DNA from: Cryptomeria japonica
Lineage: Eukaryota > Streptophyta > Pinopsida > Cupressales > Cupressaceae
DNA: 56,000 nucleotides
Assembly: GCF_030272615.1 (NCBI RefSeq)
Contig: NC_081412.1
Coordinates: 545,550,202 to 545,606,201, forward strand
Direction: 5' to 3'
A model generated the notes under the pieces. That model saw only the letters and a program-made list of their open reading frames with translations. It searched no databases and was not told where the DNA came from. Of this stretch, positions 1 through 9,407 are shown piece after piece. How positions within the stretch are numbered: the first letter of the stretch is position 1; every line of letters begins with the position of its first letter. Made by a program: the position numbers and the translations under genes.

Positions 1-264
1 CCATTTACCGGTAGCATTAAACTTCTCTGTGTATACAAGTTCATATCCTTCAGTTGTTCTTTTGCTTGCTTGTTTTGTCTTGCTGATGGTTCTGCTTTAC
101 CGGTCAATGATGCATTTCATGTGTACCGATAACATGGATTTCTATCTGCTTACACACATATGGATTGACATCATCATGTCTTACTTCACCCACACTGATC
201 ACAACTACTTACTCACTGGTGACCATGCCATACCGGTTGACATCAATGACAACCTAATGCCAAC
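1..264 (-). repeat. Ty1/copia 3' LTR (left LTR), inner part
   Basis: This stretch is homologous to 20310-20566, inside the other LTR of the same minus-strand copia element. In a sampled comparison the two differ by roughly one base in ten, plus an indel of about 25 bases near 214-240. The LTR begins before the window. It is broken after position 264 by the gypsy element and ends at 13344, beyond that insertion. The sequence carries three ACCGGT hexamers, a motif typical of this element. An open frame here has hydrophobic runs, but its counterpart in the other LTR shows it is LTR sequence, not a gene. Confidence 0.85.
260..264. repeat. Target-site duplication CCAAC (left)
   Basis: CCAAC directly precedes the TGTAGAC start of the gypsy 5' LTR. 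The same five bases follow the end of the 3' LTR at 13330-13334. A 5-bp duplication is usual for Ty3/gypsy integration. Confidence 0.9.
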
Positions 265-289
265 TGTAGACACCCAAAATTGTCTAGTC

Positions 290-521
290 TAATTAAATAA
301 ATATTTTATTTATTTAATTATCTAAGCTTAATTCTTCTATTAATTAAATAAATCTTTATTTATTTAATTAATTCATTTATCCTCTTCTAGCCTTATTTCT
401 CATTTAAATAAATACATTTATTTATTTAAATTATCCTTTTCCTAAATTAAATAAATATCTTATTTATTTAATTGATCCCACTTCTTCTATTAATTAAATA
501 AATCTTTATTTATTTAATTAA
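290..521. repeat. Five AT-rich palindromes in U3
   Basis: Perfect inverted repeats with arms of 12-14 bases and short spacers lie at 290-320, 340-371, 402-431, 445-473 and 490-521. All are variants of an arm resembling TTAATTAAATAAAT. The same array is present in the 3' LTR near 12573-12804, and a diverged form in the solo LTR at 46975-47698. Each could form a hairpin or cruciform. A regulatory role is only inferred. Confidence 0.9.
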
Positions 522-682
522 TTCATTAACCTTTTCTACCAATGACACATGTCATTCATCTCTTAATTCATACACTACCTACCCCTTTCATTATTTTATT
601 ATTTCTTTTACCTACCCTCTAATCATAGCCGACCTTCTTTTATGCCTCTCAATCTTATCCCTCCATTTCTTATAGTGTCTTC

Positions 683-690
683 TATATAAG
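683..690 (+). promoter_or_regulatory. TATA box of the gypsy 5' LTR
   Basis: TATATAAG lies in the context CTATATAAGGAG about 360 bases before the LTR end, which is a normal place for the U3/R promoter. It is conserved in the 3' LTR at 12966-12973. Confidence 0.7.
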
Positions 691-1049
691 GAGATGCTTC
701 CTTCATTATCAACCCTAATCGTTCTATGCATTCTAATCATCTTTTATGCAATTGACTACACTACGATCCTACTAGCAACCACATTCCATTCTTTGTTGAG
801 CTCTTGTGCACATGAAATCTGAGAGTAAATATATCAAGCAAGATCAATGGAGATAGGAAGAATGGAGATCCAAACCCTATTGGACATGTGATGGTATAAT
901 CTTTGTGATTTCATTTGATTTGCATTGTCTTAGGTAATCTTCATATGTTATGGTGGATCTTTGTTGTTGTTAGGCTAGGGTTTTGTGGTTGAATCTATTT
1001 AGCCTTTCAATATCATTATTGTTGTTATCCATTTTCACCATATACATTT

Positions 1050-1067
1050 TGGAACACCCCATGGGAC
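1050..1067 (+). other. Candidate primer binding site
   Basis: TGGAACACCCCATGGGAC starts three bases (TTT) after the LTR end. TGG pairs with the CCA end of a tRNA. I cannot assign the tRNA from memory. The second gypsy element has the same TTT+TGG arrangement beside its LTR. Confidence 0.6.
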
Positions 1068-1099
1068 ATGGATTTTTGTTAGATCTGTATTTTTTTGCA

Positions 1100-2010
1100 G
1101 ATTTTTCTGACCCTATATTGCTGTTTTGTAAAACAATTTGGAGAATAATCTTGTGCAGCTAGGGTTTTGGACACAAAATCAAGATCTTGGAGAGATTCGA
1201 TCATATCTCACAAACGGATAAGAAATTTTGCACCAAATATTTTTTGCAGGTTGAAGAAAGTATCAGGAGCTCTCGATCCAAAATTCAGAATTTTTGGAGC
1301 ACATTTTCATTTTCTATAAATTTTTTATGATTTTTCATAAAAAATTAATTTTGAAAGTAAATGAGAGAATTTTTCAGATTTTCTTACATTTTTGGAAATC
1401 TCTCATAATTATACACAGGATCTATTGTTTGTGATTTTAATTTTGATGCAAAATATTTCCCTAAAAATCGGATCTTTAAAAATTAGGGTTTTTCTATATT
1501 TTGATCAGATCTCACAAACAGCTTCGAATTTTGACATCAAATTTTTTGTGCAAGTTAGAAAAAGTATTAGAAGCATTCAAAAAAAATTTCAGATTTTTTG
1601 GATCATTTTGTCAATTTATATGATTTTTTTATGATTTTTCATAAAAAATTAATTTTGAGAGCAAATTAGAGAATGTTTCGGAATTTCTTACATTTTTTGA
1701 AATCTCTCAAAATTATACACAGGATCTATTCTTTGTGATTTTAAATTTGATGCAAAATTATTCTTCAAAAATCAGATCTTTGAAAATTAGGGTTTTGCAT
1801 TATTTTACTCATATCTCACAAACTGCTTGGATTTGTTGTAAAATATTTTTTATGCAGGTTTGGAATACCATCAGGACACTCAAGTAAAAATTTCAGATTT
1901 TTTAGATCGATTTTCCATTTTATATGAATTTTTTATGATTTTTCATAAAAAATTAATTTTTGGAGCAAATTAGCAATTTTTTTGGATTTTCTTGCATTTC
2001 TGGAAATCTC
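1100..2010 (+). repeat. Leader tandem repeat, about 304 bp x 3
   Basis: Three diverged copies of a roughly 304-bp AT-rich unit lie between the PBS and gag. Landmark TTTATGATTTTTCATAAAAA occurs at about 1324, 1628 and 1932. Other shared phrases are 'acacaggatctatt', 'attagggtttt' and 'catatctcacaaac'. Open frames here are short and not supported as genes. This is untranslated leader. Confidence 0.8.
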
Positions 2011-2499
2011 TTGACATTTTACAAGTGGTCTTTTTTTATGATGAATTAGATCTTTGAATTGGTCAAAAAAATGCATTGTTGAAGGCCCCTATTTCATAAA
2101 GTCTTTTGGATCTAAAATTTACCTAACTTGTGTGCTTGCAGAAAGGGGTAATCATTTGAAACAATCCAAACTACTAACAACTCTTTGTTGTAGGTCCTTA
2201 GCAAGGGTTTTTGGATTTTAATTGTGTGCCTTGTTTTCATAGACTAGCAAACACTTCAATTGGTGCACTAAAATTGAATCATTGTCTTTTGTGTCTTGAG
2301 CAATAGGCTCTTTTTGTTTAATCTTTAGAGGGCTTGTCTTCCCGTGTGGTCATTAGGACTACTAGTGAGAAGAGAACGACCCAAGTGGTAGTGAGGAAAA
2401 CCCACCTCTTCCGAACCACTATAAACAAATGTATTCATGGTGAAAACTATGGATAACGTGTGCTGATTAGTTCATACCGACACTATGTCTCCCCATAAA

Positions 2500-2890
2500 C
2501 CCGTTTGATCAAATTTATTTGATCATTTGTAAGGCGTAACCCCTACCGGCTGTGAGCCTTCTGTATTTACAGAGCTGAAAGTGCCGCATGTATGGCCACA
2601 CGAGCGGATGCCCTTAATAGCACCTTTTTTTTTAGAAGCCAAAATCCTTCTAGTTGTTGAGGCAGGAGGTCGGACCTCTCGTAGCGGCCCACACATATAC
2701 TGTTCTTAGTAGAGATACAAAGTTCGCCACGGAGAGTTTTCATGGGGACTGATGTTTGGCTGACCCGAGAAGTGAGTGTCGAGGGTGGAGCCAGTGAGGT
2801 TAAGCATCTAAGTATCCGCTCTGAATAGCGTAGCCTCGGGGGTAAAACCCCATGTGGGATCAACAACTATTGTCTTGGCCAACCATAAGA
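2500..2890 (+). other. GC-richer structured leader segment before gag
   Basis: This is an island of higher GC in AT-rich leader. It has short complementary runs such as GGGG-TAAAA-CCCC near 2838-2851 and ends in a GATCAACAACTATTGTC stretch. Position between LTR and gag suggests an RNA packaging or dimerisation region, which is inference. The minus-strand frame across it has no recognisable protein features. Confidence 0.4.
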
Positions 2891-3604
2891 ATTGTGCTTG
2901 ACTTATTTTAAACATTCAAAACATTCAAGACCAAATAGCAAAACATTGTGTCTTTTGTGTCTTCAAGTGTATGCAAAACATTTTTACATCAAACAACACA
3001 CTTTTCTTGGAGTCATTTTGAATCTAAACACTTGCAAACATTGAGTCCTCATCAACATTGTATCCTCTTGTCACGAAAAATAGTCAAACATTCAGATTTG
3101 GTCACAACCAACAACTTCACAAATTGGAAAAATTTTACAGTCCAACAAACACAGTCAGTTTCGGAATTCTTGAGCTTCCTAGGTCATTTCTCCAGGGTTT
3201 CATTTAGCATTCAACCTGTCTTTGGGTCTCACAAAGTCCATCATTGCTTCACACCTTACTTTACATTCACAAATAACTAAACTTGAGTCAAAAGGTCACT
3301 TTCTTGTCCTCATCATACTTTGTCAACACACTACATACAACAACAATTTGCTAAGTGGTCCCTCATCAAGGTCTATCACCTTTGGGTCTCATTTGGTCTT
3401 ACTTAGAGTCAAGGTTAACTTACCTCATCAAGAGAAACTATCCTTTCTTTGGAAGTCACACCTACTCTACTACATACATACTTGGTCTTACACTTTGGAC
3501 ATTGCAAGTAAACCTCAGATTCATTTACATTCCATCCAACCCTTGGTCTTCCATACTTTTTCCATTTTCATCTAGTCTCACACATCTCGGTCAATACCTA
3601 GTTC
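2891..3604 (+). other. Leader, no gene recognised
   Basis: Low-complexity leader rich in C, A and T runs up to the gag start. Small overlapping frames show no domain. Confidence 0.5.
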
Positions 3605-6034
3605 ATGGTTGAAACCCGTCTTCAAAAATCTAGGAGAGAAACTAAAGAGGCTCAAGAGTCCACAAACATGAGTTCTTATGAGTATGACAATGATGTCTTT
3701 TTCAATTCTGATCATACTACATTACCTGACATGGATGCCTATAGAAACATTCCAAATGTTGAGAACATGGACACTACAAACAACAATGATACACACAATG
3801 ACAATATGGACAACTTTTTCGTACATTCAGCAAATGTGGAAGAATCCATTATGAATCCCCATTTCAATCGATTGGTTGAGGAAATAATGAGGAGGGATAG
3901 ACAATACTTCTTACAAATGATGGCACAAAGTGGAGCCAAGATACCTCATGATTTTGACATGTCTCAAATAATGGAAAATCGACCTTTGCAACAAACTCAC
4001 TCCAACATGGATCAAAGAAGGCCTAATAGTGGAGGAAATAGAGGACCACATATGGTACCTGAATCACCATCAACTTTGCTTCAAAAACCAGAGGTCTCAC
4101 ATACACATGGTCAAGCATATGATACTCACCTTCGTAGACCGTTATGGAAGTCTTATGCAGATAGATATGCTCAATCACATAGCAATTCTAAGGATCAACC
4201 ACCAAAGCAATTGGATATTCAAAGGCATGCTCAAAATTTGGACACAAGGAAACCCCGCGTCAAATTTGGGGGCAATACATTAGAACATGACATGCCTGTA
4301 GAGTATGGTATACATGCACAAAATAGATATGGTGTTCCTCAACATGAATCTATACCAAGTGGTCCATATACGCAGCATCATTATAGACCTCCTCCATATG
4401 AACATGTGTATGATCAATATCACCCATATATGCAACATGCTCCTCCTCCAATTGGTGCCTCAAGCATAGGGTATGGTCCAAGAAGTCGATCCCGACCTAA
4501 GAGCAATTTGGAACAACAAATCAAGGACTTACAAAAGAAAATGGAGGACATAAATACACCAAAGCCAACATACACAATGAGAGACATATGTCCTTATCCA
4601 ATTGACAAGAGCATTCCAATGCCTCCATTTTCTACACACTTTGTGACGCCTAAATTTGATAAGTACAGAGGAAAAGGGGATCCTAAAGCACACATAAGAC
4701 AGTTTTTCACAGCTTGCATTGAGGTAGCAGCAGAAGAGACATATTTGATGAGATTATTGCCACAAAGCCTAGGTGATCAAGCTATGGAATGGTTCTCCCA
4801 ACTTCCACCTGGAATTAAGTCATGGGGTGACTTAGCAGAGGCATTTATTCAACATTTATCCTACAACATAGAGACAGACATATCAGTCACTACTTTGTGC
4901 AACACCAAGCAAAAAGAGGGAGAGTCTTTTGCATCATTTTTACAAAGATGGAGAAATCTAGCCAGCAGATGCTCTTGTGAAATTCCACAAAAACAAATGG
5001 TAGAGATGTTCACACAAAATATTAACAAAGACATTGGCTACGATCTAAGGAAAGCTTGTTTGTCCACCTTCAAGGATGTCATTGAAAAAGGCTTAGCGAC
5101 AGAAAAGGTCCTAATTGAACAAGGAGTAATTAAGATATTCAAGGAAAACAAAGATGACTTTAAAGGAAAAGACAAGCCAAGATTTTGGAATAAAAACAAG
5201 AACACAGTCAATGATGGTGTTGTTGATGCCAATACAGTGCGACCCAAATTCGTTTTTTCCGGATCAAGCTCTACAAACAATCAGGTGAATACTCAAACAA
5301 CTTCTAAATCACGAAGGAAGTACACTCCATTGGGAGAACCACTTGAGTCAGTTTTCAAGAAGCTATTGGCAAACAAAGTAATCACTATTCCAGATTTTCC
5401 TCCATATGAACCAAAGGTTAAACCAAATTGGTGGAATGATGATGAATATTGTGAATTTCATAAGAGCAAAGGTCATAAGATGGGAAATTGTCATCGACTG
5501 AAGAACATCATACAAGATCTCATTGATAGGGGTGACATTGAGATTGAAGGACACTCATCCAATCAAGAGCATGAAATGTTTAAGGAACCATTCCCAAAAC
5601 ATGACAAGGGAAAAGCTAAAGCCACAGATGACCAAACCAACTATACCAGAGCAACCTATAACTATGATTCAACTATCAATCACATCTCGATGGACAATTA
5701 TGTCTCTACCATTATCATCAAGGACAAAACCCCTGAGAATTCTACCCAAAGACCCAAGATTGTCCTAAAAGGCGTTGGATCTTCTTCTGAACCTACCTCT
5801 GAATGTCATGTTACAACCCGCCGAGGTAAAATCACTTTGCAAGGTGCTCCAGCTAAAAACATCGCTTCCTTATCAACCAAACCTGAGTATGACCTTGTAG
5901 AACAGTTAGGGAAGACACCCGCACTAATCTCCATTCTTGAGCTTTTACGCATATCTCCTGCACATAAAGCCATTCTTGACAAAATCTTGAGAGATACTGT
6001 CGTTCCTACTGATCTGAACGTGGACCAGTTTTAA
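3605..6034 (+). CDS. gag: Gag polyprotein of the gypsy element
   Basis: The 809-residue frame starts with ATG after a leader. The N-terminal third is polar and low in complexity. Around residues 338-510 is a Retrotrans_gag-type domain, with PPFSTHFVTPKFDKYRGKGD, then AMEWFSQLPPGIKSWGDLAEAF, split here as AMEWFSQL and IKSWGDLAEAF, and a FASFLQRWRNL segment. Near residue 615 is a knuckle CEFHKSKGHKMGNCHRLK followed by IQDLID, a pattern also in the second gypsy element and typical of Tat/Athila-type gag. Gag forms the virus-like particle and binds RNA. The frame ends in TAA at 6032, but the same frame reopens at once into the protease, so the stop is either a read-through point or a CAA-to-TAA mutation. 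Confidence 0.9.
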   Translation: MVETRLQKSRRETKEAQESTNMSSYEYDNDVFFNSDHTTLPDMDAYRNIPNVENMDTTNNNDTHNDNMDNFFVHSANVEESIMNPHFNRLVEEIMRRDRQYFLQMMAQSGAKIPHDFDMSQIMENRPLQQTHSNMDQRRPNSGGNRGPHMVPESPSTLLQKPEVSHTHGQAYDTHLRRPLWKSYADRYAQSHSNSKDQPPKQLDIQRHAQNLDTRKPRVKFGGNTLEHDMPVEYGIHAQNRYGVPQHESIPSGPYTQHHYRPPPYEHVYDQYHPYMQHAPPPIGASSIGYGPRSRSRPKSNLEQQIKDLQKKMEDINTPKPTYTMRDICPYPIDKSIPMPPFSTHFVTPKFDKYRGKGDPKAHIRQFFTACIEVAAEETYLMRLLPQSLGDQAMEWFSQLPPGIKSWGDLAEAFIQHLSYNIETDISVTTLCNTKQKEGESFASFLQRWRNLASRCSCEIPQKQMVEMFTQNINKDIGYDLRKACLSTFKDVIEKGLATEKVLIEQGVIKIFKENKDDFKGKDKPRFWNKNKNTVNDGVVDANTVRPKFVFSGSSSTNNQVNTQTTSKSRRKYTPLGEPLESVFKKLLANKVITIPDFPPYEPKVKPNWWNDDEYCEFHKSKGHKMGNCHRLKNIIQDLIDRGDIEIEGHSSNQEHEMFKEPFPKHDKGKAKATDDQTNYTRATYNYDSTINHISMDNYVSTIIIKDKTPENSTQRPKIVLKGVGSSSEPTSECHVTTRRGKITLQGAPAKNIASLSTKPEYDLVEQLGKTPALISILELLRISPAHKAILDKILRDTVVPTDLNVDQF

Positions 6035-6037
6035 GAC

Positions 6038-6721
6038 ATGGTGGGATACCTTTCCATTCCACACTCTCTTACATTCACAGAAGCCGATGATGCCTCCGTA
6101 AGTCAGCCACATAATGCACCTTTACACATTGAAGCCTTCATACACAAACATAGAATCAAACGAGTCCTGATAGATGGAGGAACAGGTCTAAACATTTGTA
6201 CATTGAGCACTATTAAACAATTGGGATATTCTGACAAAGCTGTGAATTCTACAAACAAAATTACTATCAAAGCATATGATGATGAAGAGCATTCATCCAA
6301 GGGTACAGTCACCTTACCTCTCAGAGTTGGGCTAGTTACAAAGGATGTGGTTTGTCAAGTACTTGATCTTGATCTCACATACAACATATTGCTAGGACGT
6401 CCTTGGATTCATGAAATGAGTGCAGTCCCATCTACATATCATCGATGCATCAAGTTTCTACACAATGGAGTTGAAGTGACCATCAAAGCGGATCCAAATC
6501 CATTCATATATTGCAACAATCTGCAACCTAGATTAGAAATAACAATCCTAGTCAATCGCCAAGTTGTTCCTTCTTCAACATATGTGGATCCAGAATCCTT
6601 GAAAGCTTCTACGTCAAGACAAACAAAGCTCAAAGAAAAATTCAAGATTAAAGACATGGGATGTGGTGAGTATATCTTTCATGTTGATCAACTCCCACTA
6701 TCTCCTAAAACATTCAGTTGA
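6038..6721 (+). CDS. Aspartic protease of the gypsy element
   Basis: This 227-codon frame is in the same reading frame as gag, beginning right after the TAA at 6032. The active-site segment is RVLIDGGTGLNICTLSTIKQ, the D-[TSG]-G-like motif of retropepsins, with Gly where Thr or Ser is common. YNILLGRPWIHEM is the usual downstream protease motif (LLGRPW). The enzyme cleaves the Gag-Pol precursor. The frame ends in TGA at 6719-6721, yet it stays open beyond that stop into the integrase tail. Reverse transcriptase, which should follow, is absent. Confidence 0.88.
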   Translation: MVGYLSIPHSLTFTEADDASVSQPHNAPLHIEAFIHKHRIKRVLIDGGTGLNICTLSTIKQLGYSDKAVNSTNKITIKAYDDEEHSSKGTVTLPLRVGLVTKDVVCQVLDLDLTYNILLGRPWIHEMSAVPSTYHRCIKFLHNGVEVTIKADPNPFIYCNNLQPRLEITILVNRQVVPSSTYVDPESLKASTSRQTKLKEKFKIKDMGCGEYIFHVDQLPLSPKTFS

Positions 6722-7714
6722 CAAGAACAATCTATAAACAATTTACAAGGAATTAGGTGTGAACCACATAGTGTTGTGGCTATTGAGTCTGAATGCAAAT
6801 CTCCTCTGGTGCAAGCAACTCTTGATATCAATAGTCCTAAGAATGGTTCCAACAAAGAATCTATTGAGCATATCGCCAACCCTCTTGAGAAATCACATAG
6901 CCTTACCATTTCATCCACTCATTCCATTTCCACTCCGCTCCCAGACTTGGATCAACAAGAATCACAAGAGCCCTCACTCATTGGGGATCAAAAATCAAGC
7001 TTTGAAAAGAAAAACCTAAAAGTCAAAAATAAAGAAAAGTCCTCTAGTCCAAATCAAAATCTAAAGCTATTGGACTCTGCAAAAATTAAAGTCAAGGATA
7101 AAAATCCTATGAAAGAAAAAGAACAAGAGATGGTCTCCCCTAATACCAAAATAACTGGGGGCAAAAGTTCTAAAATTTTAAGTCAAAAAGCACACTTGTT
7201 GATCCTAAGTCTCCATCATGCTATCCTACTTTCACTTCTTTTCGCAATCACAAGCCTTCATCACTCATCCACTTGTTCCACACACCCTTTTCCTTTTGGC
7301 GATACATCATGGACCTTTAATGGAGCTTCCTCCAAGGACTTTGTTATCAGGGATGCCCAAACTTCTTCAGGCGACACGCATATGGGCCTACGTAGTCCAC
7401 ACACTAGTAATTCTATCTCAATTCCTTCATCAAGGAAGACAATCACTCAAGCTACACATCATGTAGTCAAGGAACATCACAGTTACAATCACAAAGTCAA
7501 GCCTCACACATTTGAGGTAGGGGACTTAGTTCTCAGAGAAAATCCCAAAAATCAGCAAGAGAGAGAGAAGAAGGGCAAGTTCGAACCAAACTGGCTTGGT
7601 CCCTACATTATTACAGCAGCATATGGATCTGGTGCATATCAGCTCTCAACTACAGAAGGTGAACCTTTGGAGGATCCTATCAACAGCATGCACCTTTGCA
7701 AGTTCTACACATAG
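6722..7714 (+). CDS. Linker plus integrase C-terminal tail (pol core deleted)
   Basis: After the TGA at 6719 the gag-pro frame stays open to the TAG at 7712; the first ATG is at 6776. The first 200 residues are Ser/Lys-rich with no domain, apart from a short hydrophobic stretch near residues 140-165 from the ATG. The last 85 residues are recognisably the C-terminal part of a Ty3/gypsy integrase: FEVGDLVLRENPKNQQ, KFEPNWLGPYIITAAYGSGA and a final NSMHLCKFY. No HHCC or DDE catalytic segment is present. The reading suggests an in-frame loss of RT, RNase H and most of integrase. No chromodomain is seen. Confidence 0.8.
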   Translation, partial: QEQSINNLQGIRCEPHSVVAIESECKSPLVQATLDINSPKNGSNKESIEHIANPLEKSHSLTISSTHSISTPLPDLDQQESQEPSLIGDQKSSFEKKNLKVKNKEKSSSPNQNLKLLDSAKIKVKDKNPMKEKEQEMVSPNTKITGGKSSKILSQKAHLLILSLHHAILLSLLFAITSLHHSSTCSTHPFPFGDTSWTFNGASSKDFVIRDAQTSSGDTHMGLRSPHTSNSISIPSSRKTITQATHHVVKEHHSYNHKVKPHTFEVGDLVLRENPKNQQEREKKGKFEPNWLGPYIITAAYGSGAYQLSTTEGEPLEDPINSMHLCKFYT

Positions 7715-7729
7715 CTCTTCAGAGTATCC

Positions 7730-7985
7730 TAATTCAAAAAATACAAAAAAATCAAAAAAATTCAAAAATACAAAAAAACAAATTATAAAACAAAAAAAAA
7801 TCATTACTTGGTGAAAACCTGGCAAACAGGCCCCTTGTGACACAAAAAAACATTGAAAAATCGAAAAAAGTAAAGAGAAATAATTTCATCCAACGGTGAA
7901 AACCACTTCGGTGGCGCCCTGGGCAAGTACCATGTTGAAAACTGGGTCACCAGCGCCATGTGTAGAGACATTGCTCCTCCCTCCT
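7730..7985 (+). other. Post-integrase segment with repeated GTGAAAACC motif
   Basis: A-rich sequence (7735-7800) leads to three spaced copies of a GTGAAAAC-like motif, at about 7811, 7897 and 7932 (the last as GTTGAAAACT). They are followed by GC-rich phrases such as GGTGGCGCCCTGGGCAAG and ACCAGCGCCATGTG. From general knowledge, similar motifs follow integrase in other Tat-lineage elements. The function is unknown. Confidence 0.45.
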
Positions 7986-9407
7986 TCAGGATTCACTTTC
8001 ATCCTTTCACTTTGCACACACTCACAACCTATTCATTCATAATAAACTTACCCATTCCCATCATGATTTGTTATTGATCTACCCAAGATTGGTTAGCCAT
8101 TCATAATAAACCTCCCTTTTCATCCCTTTCCATCCATAATAAATCAGATCCTATCTGTGGCTAAGGCAAAACCTACGTCTAGTGATGGGTGTGGAACTGA
8201 GAACATCACATGTTTTGAGGAGTATAGTTTCTTCCAGCTTCCTTCAGTCTATCCGCGCACAATCCGCAATAAAGCAACATTTGCATCACAGATCCGCAAT
8301 AAAGTATCAGTTTCATAGATTCAGTCAGTTTCAAATGAGACACAACAGCAACAATGGGCTTCAACAAATCAAATCTTTCAACAGACTCAGACAACATATG
8401 GTTCAGTGCTATCTATCCTTTTTGTGAGAGTAAACATTGTGACCACAATCAAATAAGACTTATACAAGTGACAAGAGACACTAAACTTGAGGACTACAGT
8501 GGATGTTGGTGTCGAATCTTGGTTTTCTTTTGATTTCATCTTTTTTTTGGTGACATGTCTTTTAGCTTTTCCGGGATGTCTTTGACTAGAGATTCTATCT
8601 CCAAGATGTCTTTGACTAGAAAGGCGAGGATGGGGTATCGTCACCTATTTGTATTTGCTATCTGTGGATTGTCTCTTAGTAATGTTATGACTTGTCCAAG
8701 GATATGAGGACACTGTGAGTCTAGTGTGAACTGGGGCATTCCTTGTTTGTGACTGTCTTATCTCCATGCAAACAGGTACAATGGCTTTCTGGGTCGAACA
8801 TATGCCTCGACTGTCATAACCTACTTTCCATAATAAAGCTCAATGATGATAACGTACAAGAAGCTCTTTCACTTTCATATCTTCTATCTTCCATCCCCTT
8901 TCTTGATTGACTTCCATCGTTCTTCTTGAGTCCGTGTAGCCTACTATCACATGACTGAGTATAATGACACACCAAAAACATTTGCATTTCATGTAGTTGC
9001 ACCTGTATTACCACATATAAGCATTTCATACATACATATAGATATCACATCCTGCACACAACACCTGTTAGCATAATTTACATTTGCATTATCATATTCA
9101 TTTGCATTACATACATTCACAATTACATTTGAATACACATATAAAACATAAAAGAACCAAAAAAAAAAAATATATTGCATTACATCATATACATATTTGC
9201 ATCCATATCATAAGCATCACATAAGAACATCTCATCATATAGGTACACATGCATATAGCTGCCGCAAAGATGAATCATCTCATATATATAATCATAAAGT
9301 GTCATGATACAATGATGTCAAAATCATATGGCTACAAAAGCACCCGTAGGTGTCTACATCATCATACAAAAATGGTACAATACTGATACATAGGGAGCCC
9401 TCTATGG
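7986..9407 (+). other. Element spacer, no gene recognised
   Basis: Non-coding spacer between the integrase tail and the end of the antisense PMD gene. GATGTCTTTGACTAGA occurs twice (about 8575 and 8608), and ATCCGCAATAAAG occurs twice (about 8261 and 8292). From 9000 to 9330 it becomes rich in CATA/TACAT runs. Small frames have no domain support. Confidence 0.5.

Larger units (their letters stand above)
265..1046 (+). repeat. 5' LTR of the gypsy element
   Basis: The LTR starts TGTAGACACCC and ends ATATACA, and matches 12548-13329 over its full length. By eye there are about 11 substitutions, mostly transitions, clustered near 21 bases in, around 640-655 and around 788-835 of the window. U3 begins with five AT-rich palindromes, followed by a TATA box at 683-690. 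A diverged solo copy of the same LTR family lies at 46975-47698 on the minus strand. Confidence 0.93.

Noticed and set aside
29-292. Open frame with hydrophobic segments near the window start, possible small membrane protein
   Set aside because: The same frame recurs at 20330-20548 inside the other copia LTR; it is LTR sequence and crosses into the gypsy LTR.
2567-2866. Minus-strand 99-codon frame in the gypsy leader
   Set aside because: No domain, antisense to a GC-richer leader; best explained as non-coding leader.
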